Origin: Hymenobacter fodinae
GTDB taxonomy: Bacteria > Bacteroidota > Bacteroidia > Cytophagales > Hymenobacteraceae
DNA: 64,000 nt
Reading direction: 5' to 3'
NCBI RefSeq assembly: GCF_004745825.1
Contig: NZ_SRLA01000006.1
Location: forward strand, 186,001 to 250,000
Part shown: piece by piece, positions 8,004 to 16,770 of the stretch
How the letters are laid out: every line of letters begins with the position of its first letter
Numbering within the stretch: position 1 is the first letter of the stretch
The notes under the pieces: model-generated
What the model was told of the DNA's origin: nothing
Databases searched by the model: none
Seen by the model: only the letters and a program-made list of their open reading frames with translations
Made by a program: the position numbers and the translations under genes

Positions 8004-9260
8004 CTACACCAGCGAGTCGAGAGCAGCCCGTAGGCGGGGCAATGCGGCCTCAATGGAATCAAGTGAGGCGCCACCTACCGACATCCGGAACCAGGGCGCC
8101 GTGTGGTCGTTACCAAAGGCGCTAAAGGGCACCAGTGCCAGTCGGGCCTCGCTGATGAGGTAAGACGTTAGCTCTTTAGTAGTGGTCAGAACCTGTCCGG
8201 CAGGCGTTTTCTTGCCCAGCACGTCGAGCTTGGCCGTGAGGTAGATGGCTCCCATGGGCACCATCGAATCAACAGGGTAGCCAGCCGTTTTCAGGTCTTG
8301 CAGGCCCTGGTGGAGCGTATCCAGACTGCGCTGCACTTTCTCCTTGAACTGGCCTAGGAACCCGTCAACTTTCTCTGATTGCGGCAGGTACTTGGCCGTG
8401 GCCACTTGCTCGGCTTTCGGAGCCCAGGCACCCACGTGGCCCAGAATAGCCTTCATCTTGTCGATTACGACGGCCGGACCAAAGGCGTAGCCTACGCGCA
8501 CGCCGGTGGCCGCCAGGCATTTCGAAATGCCATCAATGTAGATTGTATAATCGCGCAGCTCGGGGCGCAGATTTACGGGGTCGTAATGCTCAGTGGTGCC
8601 GAAGGTCAGGAGCCAGTAAATCTGGTCGTACAGCAGGTAAAGCGGCTTTTCACCGGGCTGACGGCGCTTGTTTTCGGCCAGCACCAAGTCGCAGATGGCT
8701 TCCAGCCCTTCGCGGGTGAATACGGTGCCGGTGGGGTTGAGCGGAGAGCACAGGGCTAGCAGCGTTGCGCCTTCCAGATGAGGGGCCAGCTCCTCAGCCG
8801 TGGGCATAAAGTTGTTTTCAGCCCGCGTTTCTACCATCACGCCTTGAGCCGAGGAGAGGTGGCAATAGTGGTTGTTGTTCCAGCTGGGTACCGGAAATAC
8901 CACCTTGTCGCCGGGGTCCACGAGAGCCAGGTATGTGGCATAGATAAGCGGGCGAGAGCCACCGGCCACCAGAAAATCGTTGGGCGAGTACTCCAGGCCT
9001 AGGCGCGTTCGGGTAAACGTGGCGGCGGCTTCGCGCAGGCCGGCCATGCCGTTTGCGGGAGGATAGTTGGTATGCCCGGCCTGGTAGGCCAAGGTAATTT
9101 CCTGCTGGAGCTCTTCTGGAATTGGGAAAATAGACGGATCGAAGTCGCCGATGGTGAGGTTGCAAATCTGCTCACCCTTGCGAATCATGTCGTTGACTTC
9201 ATTGCCGATTTTGATGATTTCGGAGCCAATCAGGCTACCGGCCATTCTCGAAACTTGCAT
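8004..9260 (-). CDS. Class I/II pyridoxal-phosphate aminotransferase
   Basis: 418 residues, soluble, no signal. Fold type I aminotransferase: substrate-arm region GQ-like NYPPANGMAGLREA, LVAGGSRPLIYATYLAL, SPLNPTGTV (conserved Asn-Pro), LLYDQIYW with the cofactor Asp-Gln-x-Tyr, and the PLP-binding lysine in DGISKCLAATGVRVGY followed by the GYAFGP segment. It transfers amino groups between an amino acid and a 2-oxo acid. The aspartate/aromatic subgroup is the closest by motif, but the substrate cannot be fixed from sequence. Monocistronic, with a TATCTTTG box 24 bases upstream and a hairpin downstream. Confidence 0.87.
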   Translation of the reverse strand: MQVSRMAGSLIGSEIIKIGNEVNDMIRKGEQICNLTIGDFDPSIFPIPEELQQEITLAYQAGHTNYPPANGMAGLREAAATFTRTRLGLEYSPNDFLVAGGSRPLIYATYLALVDPGDKVVFPVPSWNNNHYCHLSSAQGVMVETRAENNFMPTAEELAPHLEGATLLALCSPLNPTGTVFTREGLEAICDLVLAENKRRQPGEKPLYLLYDQIYWLLTFGTTEHYDPVNLRPELRDYTIYIDGISKCLAATGVRVGYAFGPAVVIDKMKAILGHVGAWAPKAEQVATAKYLPQSEKVDGFLGQFKEKVQRSLDTLHQGLQDLKTAGYPVDSMVPMGAIYLTAKLDVLGKKTPAGQVLTTTKELTSYLISEARLALVPFSAFGNDHTAPWFRMSVGGASLDSIEAALPRLRAALDSLV

Positions 9261-9283
9261 GAGCTAGTGTGTTTGGGGTCGGC

Positions 9284-9291
9284 CAAAGATA
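9284..9291 (-). promoter_or_regulatory. -7 promoter box for the aminotransferase
   Basis: TATCTTTG on the minus strand, a full match to the Bacteroidota TANNTTTG element, about 24 bases upstream of the start codon. Confidence 0.45.
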
Positions 9292-9717
9292 GAGGACTCC
9301 CTCTTTTATGGCGCCCTAACTGAGTATATTCCTCAAAAAACAATTGTCCAGGCCTACCCTTTATTCTGAGCTGCTCAACCGCCTTGGGGAAGTATTTGCC
9401 AGTAGGGGAGCTGCCCACCCGTACTCGCTTATCAGAACGCTAATGCTACTGGGTGTTCTCTACTTGTAGGCCACCCCGGTCGGGGCAACAAAGCAGTAAT
9501 GGAACAGGGGGCGGCCCACTTATCCACTGAAGAAGAATACCTCCTGCTACAATACCAACGCCAACTTTGCACAACATGAGGGTGCGTAAAACGCCTTTAG
9601 TCTCGTAGGTGGGATGAGTGGGAAGGCAGTGGAAAAGGGGGAGAGCTGGGAGGCATTGCGCCAGAATAACCAAATTTGCTACCTCAAGTTATACTCCCTA
9701 CTTGCTCTGCTCCGCTC
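9292..9717. other. Intergenic region between divergent aminotransferase and tsaE
   Basis: About 425 bases without a supported gene. Short frames on both strands have no recognisable motifs. Three copies of the TAGGCC-core repeat lie in or near it (for example around 9349 and 9467). The tsaE promoter should be here; none was identified with confidence. Confidence 0.4.
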
Positions 9718-10143
9718 ATGACCAGTTCCTCCATCCATATTTCTTCCCTCGATGCCCTGCCCCAGGTAGCTGCTCAGGTGCGCGATGCGCTAGGCCAGCA
9801 TTCCGTCATTTGCTTTGAAGGGGAGATGGGGGCCGGCAAAACCACCTTCATCAAAGTGCTGTGCCAAAGCCTGGGAGTGCAGGAGGAAGTAAGCAGCCCC
9901 ACCTTTTCCTTGGTGAACGAGTACCGCGACGCGCAGAACCGCCCGATCTACCATTTCGACTTCTACCGGCTAAACAACCCGCGCGAAGCTGAGGATATTG
10001 GCGCCTTGGAGTACTTTGATTCTGGCTATCTTTGTCTAATAGAGTGGCCTAGTCGCATTGAAGCCTTGTTGCCTTCGGATCGGCTGCTCATAACGCTCAC
10101 CGTCACTGGCCTAGAAACCAGGGAATTAACAATTGAAAGTTAA
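9718..10143 (+). CDS. tsaE: tRNA threonylcarbamoyladenosine biosynthesis ATPase TsaE
   Basis: 141 residues from the ATG at 9718; a longer frame opens at 9676, but the family begins close to this start. P-loop GEMGAGKTT near residues 38-46, then SSPTFSLVNEY and the conserved FDFYRL segment, and CLIEWPSRI. TsaE is the ATPase that works with TsaB, TsaC and TsaD to place N6-threonylcarbamoyl on A37 of ANN-decoding tRNAs. The length is normal. It lies about 90 bases upstream of alanine dehydrogenase on the same strand, an arrangement I would treat as a possible operon. Confidence 0.93.
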   Translation: MTSSSIHISSLDALPQVAAQVRDALGQHSVICFEGEMGAGKTTFIKVLCQSLGVQEEVSSPTFSLVNEYRDAQNRPIYHFDFYRLNNPREAEDIGALEYFDSGYLCLIEWPSRIEALLPSDRLLITLTVTGLETRELTIES

Positions 10144-10231
10144 AAGTCAGGAGTTGGCCGTTGCGCGTCCTAAAACGTTTAACAGGCTGCTGGCCAAGAT
10201 TTTTAATTTTCGATTCTTGATTTTTACTTGA
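10128..10231. repeat. Low-complexity AT-rich spacer (AATTN-type) between tsaE and ald
   Basis: The end of tsaE and the spacer carry loosely periodic TTAATTTT/AATTAACAA-type words on both flanks (AATTAACAATTGAAAGTTAA near 10128 and TTTTTAATTTTCGATTCTTG near 10199) that could pair with each other. Nothing else was recognised in it. Confidence 0.35.
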
Positions 10232-10236
10232 AGAAA

Positions 10237-11466
10237 ATGCCCGAAGCAGTACCCCCCGGATTTGAGTCGCTGGCCACGAGCCGCGCTTACTTCACCCAGG
10301 AATCCATGCTGGCCGTGGAAACCCGGAAGCGCAAGCTGTTCATCGGGCTGCCCCGCGAAACGTCCCTCCAGGAAAACCGCATTTGTCTTACTCCTGAGGC
10401 CGTGAAGCATTTAGTGGAGGCCGGGCACGAAGTACTGCTGGAAAGCGGGGCCGGGGAGCCCAGCAAGCACTCCGACCACGACTACTCCGAGGCGGGCGCT
10501 ACCATTGCTTACTCCCCCAAAGAGGTGTTTGAGGCCGATATCATTCTGAAAGTGGCCCCGCCCACCTACGATGAAATTGAGTACATGCGCGGTGGCCAAA
10601 CTCTGATTTCGGCCCTGCAGTTTGGCTCGCTCACCAGCGAGTACATCACGGCCCTCACCCGCAAAAAAATCAATGCCATCAGCTTCGAGCTGATCAAGGA
10701 CCCCTCCGGCGCGCGCCCCGTGGTGCGGGCCATGAGCGAAATTGCGGGCTCCACGGTTATGCTGATTGCGGCTGAGTACCTGGCCCGCTCTAACGAAGGC
10801 AAAGGCATTATTTTGGGCGGCATTACGGGCGTGCCCCCGTCGCAGGTAGTTATTCTGGGAGCCGGCACCGTGGCCGAGTACGCCGCCCGCGCCGCCACTG
10901 GCCTAGGAGCTGAGGTAAAAGTGTTTGATAACCACCTCTACAAGCTGCGCCGGCTCAAGATGAACCTGTGTACGCCCCAGCTCTACACCAGCACCCTCGA
11001 TACCTACGCCCTTAACCAGCAAATCCGCCGCGCCGACGTGGTGATTGGGGCCTTGAATGCCGAGGAGGGCCGCATACCCTTCATGGTGTCGGAAGATGTA
11101 GTGTCGCAGATGGCGCCCGGCTCGGTGCTTATCGACGTGAGCATTGACCAGGGCGGGTGTTTCGAGACGAGCGAGATGACCAGCCACAGCAAGCCCGTCT
11201 TCCGCAAGTACGACGTGATTCACTATTGCGTGCCGAACATTGCTTCCCGCGTGCCGCGCACCGCTACCAATGCGCTGAGCAACATTTTCACGCCCATTCT
11301 GCAAGAAATCAGCCAGCACGGCGGCATTAATGAGGTGCTGTTCACGAATGAGCACTTCCGCTCGGGCGTTTACATCTACAAGGGCTCACTCACTAATGCT
11401 AGCATCGCCAAGAAGTTCAACATGCGCTATAAGGAACTAGCGCTGATGATTGCCGTGCGGAATTAA
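10237..11466 (+). CDS. ald: Alanine dehydrogenase (AlaDH/PNT family)
   Basis: About 409 residues from the ATG at 10237; a TTG three codons earlier is possible. N-terminal catalytic domain: KLFIGLPRETSLQENRICLTPEAV and the GHEVLLESGAGE region. NAD-binding Rossmann domain: VVILGAGTVAEYAARAATGLGAEVKVFD. The C-terminal part has the VPNIASRVPRTATNALSNIF segment typical of the family. It interconverts L-alanine and pyruvate plus ammonium with NAD. The first 45 residues before the catalytic start are the extended N-terminus seen in Bacteroidota members. A strong bidirectional terminator follows. Confidence 0.88.
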   Translation: MPEAVPPGFESLATSRAYFTQESMLAVETRKRKLFIGLPRETSLQENRICLTPEAVKHLVEAGHEVLLESGAGEPSKHSDHDYSEAGATIAYSPKEVFEADIILKVAPPTYDEIEYMRGGQTLISALQFGSLTSEYITALTRKKINAISFELIKDPSGARPVVRAMSEIAGSTVMLIAAEYLARSNEGKGIILGGITGVPPSQVVILGAGTVAEYAARAATGLGAEVKVFDNHLYKLRRLKMNLCTPQLYTSTLDTYALNQQIRRADVVIGALNAEEGRIPFMVSEDVVSQMAPGSVLIDVSIDQGGCFETSEMTSHSKPVFRKYDVIHYCVPNIASRVPRTATNALSNIFTPILQEISQHGGINEVLFTNEHFRSGVYIYKGSLTNASIAKKFNMRYKELALMIAVRN

Positions 11467-11512
11467 GGGTAGTGGCTTTTGAGATGATGTAGACAGCTAA
11501 TTCATCAAACTA

Positions 11513-11578
11513 AAAACAGCAAACTACCTGGAAATATTGGCGTTATCGTGCTGATTTTTTCAGGTAGTTTGCTGTTTT
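11513..11578. terminator. Bidirectional terminator after ald
   Basis: Perfect 18-base inverted repeat (AAAACAGCAAACTACCTG at 11513-11530 and its complement at 11561-11578) with a 30-base loop, T-rich on both outer sides. It separates ald from the convergent AT-rich gene. Confidence 0.8.
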
Positions 11579-11654
11579 ATTTGTGCTTGTTGATCTAATA
11601 GTAATGACGTGAATTTAATGTCCTTAGGATTATTTACATAATGATAACGATGAT

Positions 11655-12381
11655 TTAGTTGAAAAATAGTGGATTTTTAAGTCGACGGGCAGAGTATCCT
11701 GTTATTTTATTTTCTTCAAATATATTCAGCAGTTTATCTGAAATGTAGCCTTTAGTTAGGGTTAAAAATTGAGTGCCCCATAGATCCAACTTCTTGTCAA
11801 AAGTTGATTTTAATTGTAGTTTAGATGTTTTTATAGCGTGTTTATATTCGTTGAAATAGTTAATATAATCAGTGTAAGAGTTTATACCCAATGCTTCCCC
11901 CCTTTATTTCTGCTTTGCCAAAACGATCTGGCTGAAAGCTGCTTCGTGAAAAATCAACGTGATGCTCACCCGTTTCTAAATTGTAGTATAGCCACCAATA
12001 GCCAGTTATCTCACGTTCGCCTTGCTGAAATGTGGCTGGGAAATATTTGTGCTGTGGCAAGTGGGCCTTCTCTAAAATATCCCGTAAGCGTTCATTTACT
12101 AAATAACCTTCCCTGAATCCACTAAAGTCTATAAAGTCAGTAAGTTTGGCCGCTTTCTCCATAGGAATACGTTCTAAATTGCCTCCAAAATCTGGCATAG
12201 TAGCCAACGGCTTCCACCAAGTAGTATGATCAACAAGTTGATCATACTTATTATTAATAAAAATATCTTCGAGCCAGCGATGGCGTTCATAAAAATCATT
12301 ATCAAGATAACAGGGGCCTAAGCCATCTTTTACGCCTACAACCCTAGGATCTGCGCTCCATTTTAATTCCAAATAATTCAT
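11655..12381 (-). pseudogene. Imm11/Imm43-like immunity protein gene, frameshifted at a G6 run
   Basis: Two overlapping frames on the minus strand (170 and about 78 codons) are pieces of one protein of about 241 residues. The break is at six consecutive G on the minus strand (C6 at 11897-11902); removing one G joins them as FGKAEIKGEALGINSYTDYI. The N-part has YFPATFQQGEREITGYWWLYYN and VDFSRSSF; the C-part has YISDKLLNIFEENKITGYSA. This layout resembles Imm11/DUF1629 or Imm43 immunity proteins that neutralise polymorphic toxins; the family call is tentative. The gene is much more AT-rich than its neighbours, and no toxin gene is adjacent. True mutation, slippage or a base-calling error cannot be told apart here. 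Confidence 0.6.
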
Positions 12382-12512
12382 TTTTATTTTGTTTTAAATT
12401 AAGGCATAATACTCATTTGAGAGCGCTCAGCATTCAGCGGTCCTTTAGCAAATATGCCACTGGAAAGTAGAGGTTAGGACGCTCTCGGCTTTGCTCATAA
12501 TTATTACATAAG

Positions 12513-13436
12513 CTACCTCGCAGCCAGCAACAGCACCTTCCACGCCTCCAGTAAGCGGCCTTCCTCCAACATCTTCTGGCCTAGCAGCATCAGTTCCTGC
12601 TGTTGCGTGGCTGCGTCAGCCTTAAACTTATTGAGCGTATAGGCCACCAGCGGCTCGTGCCGGTAAGCTTCTACCTCCTCGGGTGTGGGCATGGATTGGG
12701 CTTCGATGTTGGCGAGACGGCCCAGGTTGTTGCCGGTGAGGATATGGGAAGTGCGGATGTGCTCCGGTAGCTGGTCTAGGCCTATGCCGAGGTTGCGGTT
12801 AGGCTTGGGCACCTCGAAGAGGCTGCTGCCCGAGGCGCGGGTGTACCAGTCGCCGCCGAGGCGGGCAATGGCGTCGAGCTTGTGCGGGTCGATGCCGATG
12901 CCGCAGGGCAGGATGATGTCCTCGCGGAAATGGGCCAGCACCACCCGGCAAATCACGAGGTTACCGGCGCCATTGTTGGCGCCCAGTTCCACTACCTGCT
13001 CTACCACGCACTCGAAGGCGGCGGGGGCTTCCAGCACCCGCGGCGGGCGTACCTGCTCACTGGCTACCTCCGTAAAACCGGCCTTCACGAACTCATTCAC
13101 GCCCTTGGCATACTCAGTGCTAGCCAGCGACATCTGCTCCACCATAGCGTAATCGCAGATATGAATGACGCATTCGGCCACTTCACGCACATTTTCCAGA
13201 GTGTGCTTCTGGGAGTTGTCGCGGACGCGGTTGGCGGGCGAAAACACCAGGATGGGTGGGTTGGAGCCAAAGCAATTAAAGAAGCTGAAGGGGCTGAGGT
13301 TGACGTTACCCTCGGCGTCTTGGGTGCTCACAAAGGCCACTGGGCGCGGGGCCACGGCCCCCACCATAAAGGCGTGCCAGTCGGGCGCTTTGAGGTCGGA
13401 AGGAACGATCGAGCGAAACGAGGTGGGAGCAGACAT
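12513..13436 (-). CDS. Flavin reductase family protein (flavoredoxin-like)
   Basis: About 307 residues from the ATG at 13436. N-terminal split-barrel FMN-binding domain: FMVGAVAPRPVAFVSTQDAEGNVNLSPFSFFNCFGSNPP is split over residues 20-60 and is the signature of the flavin-reductase-like/flavoredoxin family, with the conserved NLSPFSFFN turn. It then runs through DNSQKHTLENV and a C-terminal DAIARLGGDWYTR segment. The C-terminal 80 residues are an extra helical extension found in Bacteroidota homologues. Probable role: FMN-dependent reduction or flavin transfer; partner unknown. Single gene on this strand. Confidence 0.85.
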   Translation of the reverse strand: MSAPTSFRSIVPSDLKAPDWHAFMVGAVAPRPVAFVSTQDAEGNVNLSPFSFFNCFGSNPPILVFSPANRVRDNSQKHTLENVREVAECVIHICDYAMVEQMSLASTEYAKGVNEFVKAGFTEVASEQVRPPRVLEAPAAFECVVEQVVELGANNGAGNLVICRVVLAHFREDIILPCGIGIDPHKLDAIARLGGDWYTRASGSSLFEVPKPNRNLGIGLDQLPEHIRTSHILTGNNLGRLANIEAQSMPTPEEVEAYRHEPLVAYTLNKFKADAATQQQELMLLGQKMLEEGRLLEAWKVLLLAAR

Positions 13437-13488
13437 GTAGGGGTGGGAAAGGAATGTGCGATCAGGAAAATGCAAGGTGAGCTACAAC

Positions 13489-14025
13489 TCAATTGTCCAC
13501 GTGCCACGTGTGCGTACGACTGCTATATGTTGCATTTACCATAGCGCCTATTGCATAGATTAGCTCAAAGCTACTAGGAGCGGTTGAATGAACTTCGGTT
13601 TCTAGTTTATAGGAGAACGTTTGGGGTATTAATAACCCAAACCCAGTTGGTGGTACTTCAGCTACATATTGAGGAACTAACTGCTCTAATGAGTCAGGAT
13701 AACGGCCGTAGTATCGGTTGTAAGCTTCAAGTTGCTGAATGAGATGTTTAGCACGGGGCTTGGTAATTTGTTCCTGGGCTTGGTGCACACTGCTATTTAG
13801 GTTGAGTAGCATTAATAGTACTAGGCCTGTAGTAAGGAAGTAGCGCTTAGTTCCAGCAGTGCACAGCGGATACAGCAATAGTAAGAGGGGAAGAGCTATC
13901 AGTGACAGCGTTATTACAGGCGGAAAAAGCCACCAGCTAGCTTCCACCTCAAGTAGGAGTAAGAGTGTAAATAGGAGCAGCCCGTAGGGCCAAGGATAAG
14001 TAGTAATATGACCACTGTTCACCAT
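13489..14025 (-). CDS. Membrane protein with pseudopilin-like C-terminal domain
   Basis: 178 residues, not assigned to a named family. Three hydrophobic segments occupy roughly residues 13-75, followed by a soluble part with LEAYNRYYGRYPDSLEQLVPQYV and EVPPTGFG. That stretch resembles the type II secretion pseudopilin (GspG-like) loop, Y..GRYP.SL..LVP.Y...PP, which also occurs in standalone membrane proteins. The likely topology is three membrane helices with an exported tail. It is slightly less GC-rich than neighbours. Function unknown. Confidence 0.65.
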   Translation of the reverse strand: MVNSGHITTYPWPYGLLLFTLLLLLEVEASWWLFPPVITLSLIALPLLLLLYPLCTAGTKRYFLTTGLVLLMLLNLNSSVHQAQEQITKPRAKHLIQQLEAYNRYYGRYPDSLEQLVPQYVAEVPPTGFGLLIPQTFSYKLETEVHSTAPSSFELIYAIGAMVNATYSSRTHTWHVDN

Positions 14026-14099
14026 GTGAGTCGGAGATTACAGTTTTTACGATTCGACACAAGCAACCAAATGTAATATGCGGTCATCTTGACCAGCAT

Positions 14100-15053
14100 A
14101 TGCGCCTATATCTACCAGTGAAACTGCACTTGTCTATCCTGACAGTTGCGCTACAGACCTGCTTGGTCACCATAGCCGCGCTAGGCCAGTCGGCTGGCAC
14201 GGCCGATACGGCCCGCCTGCGCCACGACCTAGTTTCTCTTACTTCTACCCCCGAGCCTCGCAACTACCTGCACGAGGCCAGCCTCAACCAAGCTGCTGAC
14301 TACATTGGGGCAGAGCTAGCCGCCGCCGGAGCCCGCCACACCGAGCAGATTTACACCGTGCAGGGGAGCCGGTATAGGAACGTCATTGGCAGTTTTGGGC
14401 CTGAGCAGGGGCCGCGCCTGATTATTGGGGCGCATTACGATGTGTGCGGGGAGCAACCTGGCGCCGACGATAACGGGACCGGTGTGGCGGCCCTTCTAGA
14501 GCTGGCGCGCTTGCTGGGCGGGCAGCCCAACCTGGCCTACCGCATTGAGCTAGTGGCCTATACATTGGAGGAGCCGCCCTTTTTTCGCACCAAACACATG
14601 GGTAGTTACGTGCACGCCAAGCAACTGCACGAGGCTAACGTGCCGGTAAAAGGCATGATAGCCCTGGAAATGCTAGGGTACTTCGACGACAAGAAGGGCA
14701 GCCAAGACTACCCCGTGGGCCCACTGAAGCTGGTGTACGGCAGCCGTGGCAACTATGTCACGGTAGCGCAGAAATTCGGGAATGGTCGGTTTGGGCGGCA
14801 GTTTGCCCGCGCATACCAGCAGCAGGCAAGGCTGCCCGTTAAGCGTTTCAAGGCACCCGCTTGGCTACCGGGCATCGACTTCTCCGACCACCTCAATTAC
14901 TGGCAGTTCGGGTATTCCGCTGTGCTGCTCACCGATACGGCCTTCTACCGCAATAAGCACTACCACGAGCCCACCGATACGCTCAACCGCCTCGATATGC
15001 GCCGGCTGGGCCTGAGCGTGGATGCCCTGCTGGCGGTAGTGCTGTTTATGTAA
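14100..15053 (+). CDS. Secreted M28-family zinc aminopeptidase
   Basis: 317 residues with an N-terminal signal peptide ending near AALGQS. M28 di-zinc site seen: His and Asp in GAHYDV, bridging Asp in GADDNGTG, the catalytic Glu-Glu in YTLEEPPFF, and a late His in KHYHEPTDT. The order and spacing fit a classic M28 aminopeptidase/glutaminyl cyclase-like catalytic domain without extra modules. It probably trims peptides in the periplasm or outside the cell. A second, larger M28 peptidase lies at the right end of the window. No operon partner; the start codon follows the divergent membrane-protein gene by 75 bases. Confidence 0.87.
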   Translation: MRLYLPVKLHLSILTVALQTCLVTIAALGQSAGTADTARLRHDLVSLTSTPEPRNYLHEASLNQAADYIGAELAAAGARHTEQIYTVQGSRYRNVIGSFGPEQGPRLIIGAHYDVCGEQPGADDNGTGVAALLELARLLGGQPNLAYRIELVAYTLEEPPFFRTKHMGSYVHAKQLHEANVPVKGMIALEMLGYFDDKKGSQDYPVGPLKLVYGSRGNYVTVAQKFGNGRFGRQFARAYQQQARLPVKRFKAPAWLPGIDFSDHLNYWQFGYSAVLLTDTAFYRNKHYHEPTDTLNRLDMRRLGLSVDALLAVVLFM

Positions 15054-15178
15054 GGCGCTAGGCCACTCATGCAGTTCGCCATGTTAGGCACAGGGGCTCA
15101 ACCCGCCGTTGCGAACGGTCGTAGGCTAGTCGCTGTGCTTTCCTGATGCGTGCGAAGGCTAGGCGTTACTAGACAGCT

Positions 15179-16033
15179 ATGAAAAGACTAGAGGGAAAAA
15201 CGGCCGTGGTGACGGGAGCCGCGCGCGGAATTGGACGCGCTATTGCGGTGGCCTACGCCCGCGAAGGAGCCGCCGTCGTTGGCATTGATAAAGCCGCGGC
15301 CGTTAGCAGCACTACCGCTTACCCCGCCGCTACTACCGAGGACCTGGCCGAAACTGGCCGGCTGGTGGAACAGGAGGGAGGCCGCTTTCTGCCCCTGGAA
15401 CTTGACATTCGGGACATAGCGGCGTTGCGGGCTGCCGCAGAGCAGGTAGAGCAGGCCCTAGGCCAGGTACATATTGTAGTGGCCAACGCAGGCATTCAGG
15501 TATTTGCGCCCCTGCTGGAAATGACTGATGCGCAGTGGCACGATGTACTCGATGTGAACCTAACAGGCACGGCCAATACAGTGTGGGCCTTCGCGCCGCT
15601 GCTTGTGAAGCAAGGTGGCGGGCGCGTTATTATTACTGCTTCGGGCCAAGGCAAAAAAGGCTTCCGGCACGGTGCCAGTTACGCCGCTTCCAAGTGGGGA
15701 CTGATCGGCTTTATGAAGTCGGCTGCCTTGGATTTGGGGCCACACAACATTACAGTGAATGCGCTGGTGCCGGGCTTGGTAGCTACCGATATGACCATGA
15801 ACGAAACTCGCCTTACCGAGGCCTACCGCGACTACCGCTCTCAACCCGAGACGCCGCCTACGCCGGAGGAAGCCGCCAACGTACGGGCCGAGCATACGCC
15901 CTTTAGCCTGCCCTGGCTGCAGCCCGAAGACATGGCTCCCATGGCTGTGTTCCTGGCCTCCGACGAAGCCGCCCGCATTAGCGGCGCCTCCTTTGATGTA
16001 GACGCCGGGGACAGTGCCCTATTTACAGCGTAG
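15179..16033 (+). CDS. Short-chain dehydrogenase/reductase
   Basis: 284 residues, classical SDR fold. Seen: cofactor loop TGAARGIG (residues 12-19), NAG at about 105, catalytic Ser in ITASGQGKKG, catalytic YAASK, and the PGLVATDM segment. A 10-15 residue insertion after the second beta strand (SSTTAYPAATTEDLAETGRL) is of the type seen in mycofactocin-coupled-like SDRs, but no mycofactocin genes are in view. The substrate, probably an alcohol or ketone, is unknown. The gene's end overlaps the end of the convergent hypothetical gene by 11 bases. Confidence 0.88.
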   Translation: MKRLEGKTAVVTGAARGIGRAIAVAYAREGAAVVGIDKAAAVSSTTAYPAATTEDLAETGRLVEQEGGRFLPLELDIRDIAALRAAAEQVEQALGQVHIVVANAGIQVFAPLLEMTDAQWHDVLDVNLTGTANTVWAFAPLLVKQGGGRVIITASGQGKKGFRHGASYAASKWGLIGFMKSAALDLGPHNITVNALVPGLVATDMTMNETRLTEAYRDYRSQPETPPTPEEAANVRAEHTPFSLPWLQPEDMAPMAVFLASDEAARISGASFDVDAGDSALFTA

Positions 16034-16688
16034 GTTGTGCTTTAGCTTGAGCGGGCAACTGTCCCACCCACATCCACCCAGTTTGCACTGCTAAGTATTC
16101 GCTACCATCTTCGTAAGGCCCAAAACTGTGCGGGTACCGAAGCGCCCAAGTGGGCCAGGCGTTGGGGTAGTCATAATCGTCGAGGAAGATGTGCCAGGGG
16201 TAGGCTTGCCACGTTAGCAGGTTGGCGCCGGGCAGTTGGTGGTACTCAATAGGAAGAGGTGGGCCATTCGGGTCCGGGGTTTCGAAACGGCTTTGCTGTT
16301 GAGCAATCAGTTCTCCCGTGTTAACAAGTACTTGGGAGCTATGGGCAAATTCTGGCCCTACAATCCAGAGCGCCAAATGATAGGGCTCAGCCAAACTAGC
16401 TAACTGCTTCTGCCACGCAAAAAAGGTAGTTAAAAGGTGCTGCACCGCCAGCTGACGCACTTGTAAGGGCGGTTGGCGGTGATGCCAATGCCAAGGGTGG
16501 AGGCCTAGCCTTTCATGGTAATAGCCGTAGTACTGTAGCACCTCTTCGTTGAGGTGAGGTGCCCAAATACTTTCTGAACGAAGGCGCTGAATGTGACGCT
16601 TGCGCTTCCGCATTTTCTTGATTTCTCGATAACAGGTGCCTTTACGATGTTTTATAGCTCGCATAAATACCTGTATACTTTTTAGCAT
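16023..16688 (-). CDS. Hypothetical protein
   Basis: 221 residues, not recognised. The N-terminus is strongly basic (KKMRKRKRHIQRLR around 24-37), and later internal starts are possible at about 16664 or 16613. The rest is rich in Trp, His and Tyr (LGLHPWHWHHRQPPL, WQAYPWHIFLDDYDYPNAWPTWALRYP) and has no membrane segment. It is convergent with and slightly overlaps the SDR gene. No homologue can be named from sequence inspection alone. Confidence 0.6.
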   Translation of the reverse strand: MLKSIQVFMRAIKHRKGTCYREIKKMRKRKRHIQRLRSESIWAPHLNEEVLQYYGYYHERLGLHPWHWHHRQPPLQVRQLAVQHLLTTFFAWQKQLASLAEPYHLALWIVGPEFAHSSQVLVNTGELIAQQQSRFETPDPNGPPLPIEYHQLPGANLLTWQAYPWHIFLDDYDYPNAWPTWALRYPHSFGPYEDGSEYLAVQTGWMWVGQLPAQAKAQPTL

Positions 16689-16770
16689 CAGTAACGTATG
16701 ATAGTTGCTAAGTTACTATATCTTTACTAAATTGATATAGGTAGTTAGTAACTGCTTACTCACCAGCTAT

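Noticed and set aside
9446-9673. 75-codon frame on the minus strand between the aminotransferase and tsaE
   Set aside because: No domain or start signal; lies in a divergent promoter region.
11655-12381. Two separate small genes
   Set aside because: The frames overlap at a G6 run and join into one plausible protein when one base is removed, so a single broken gene is the better reading.
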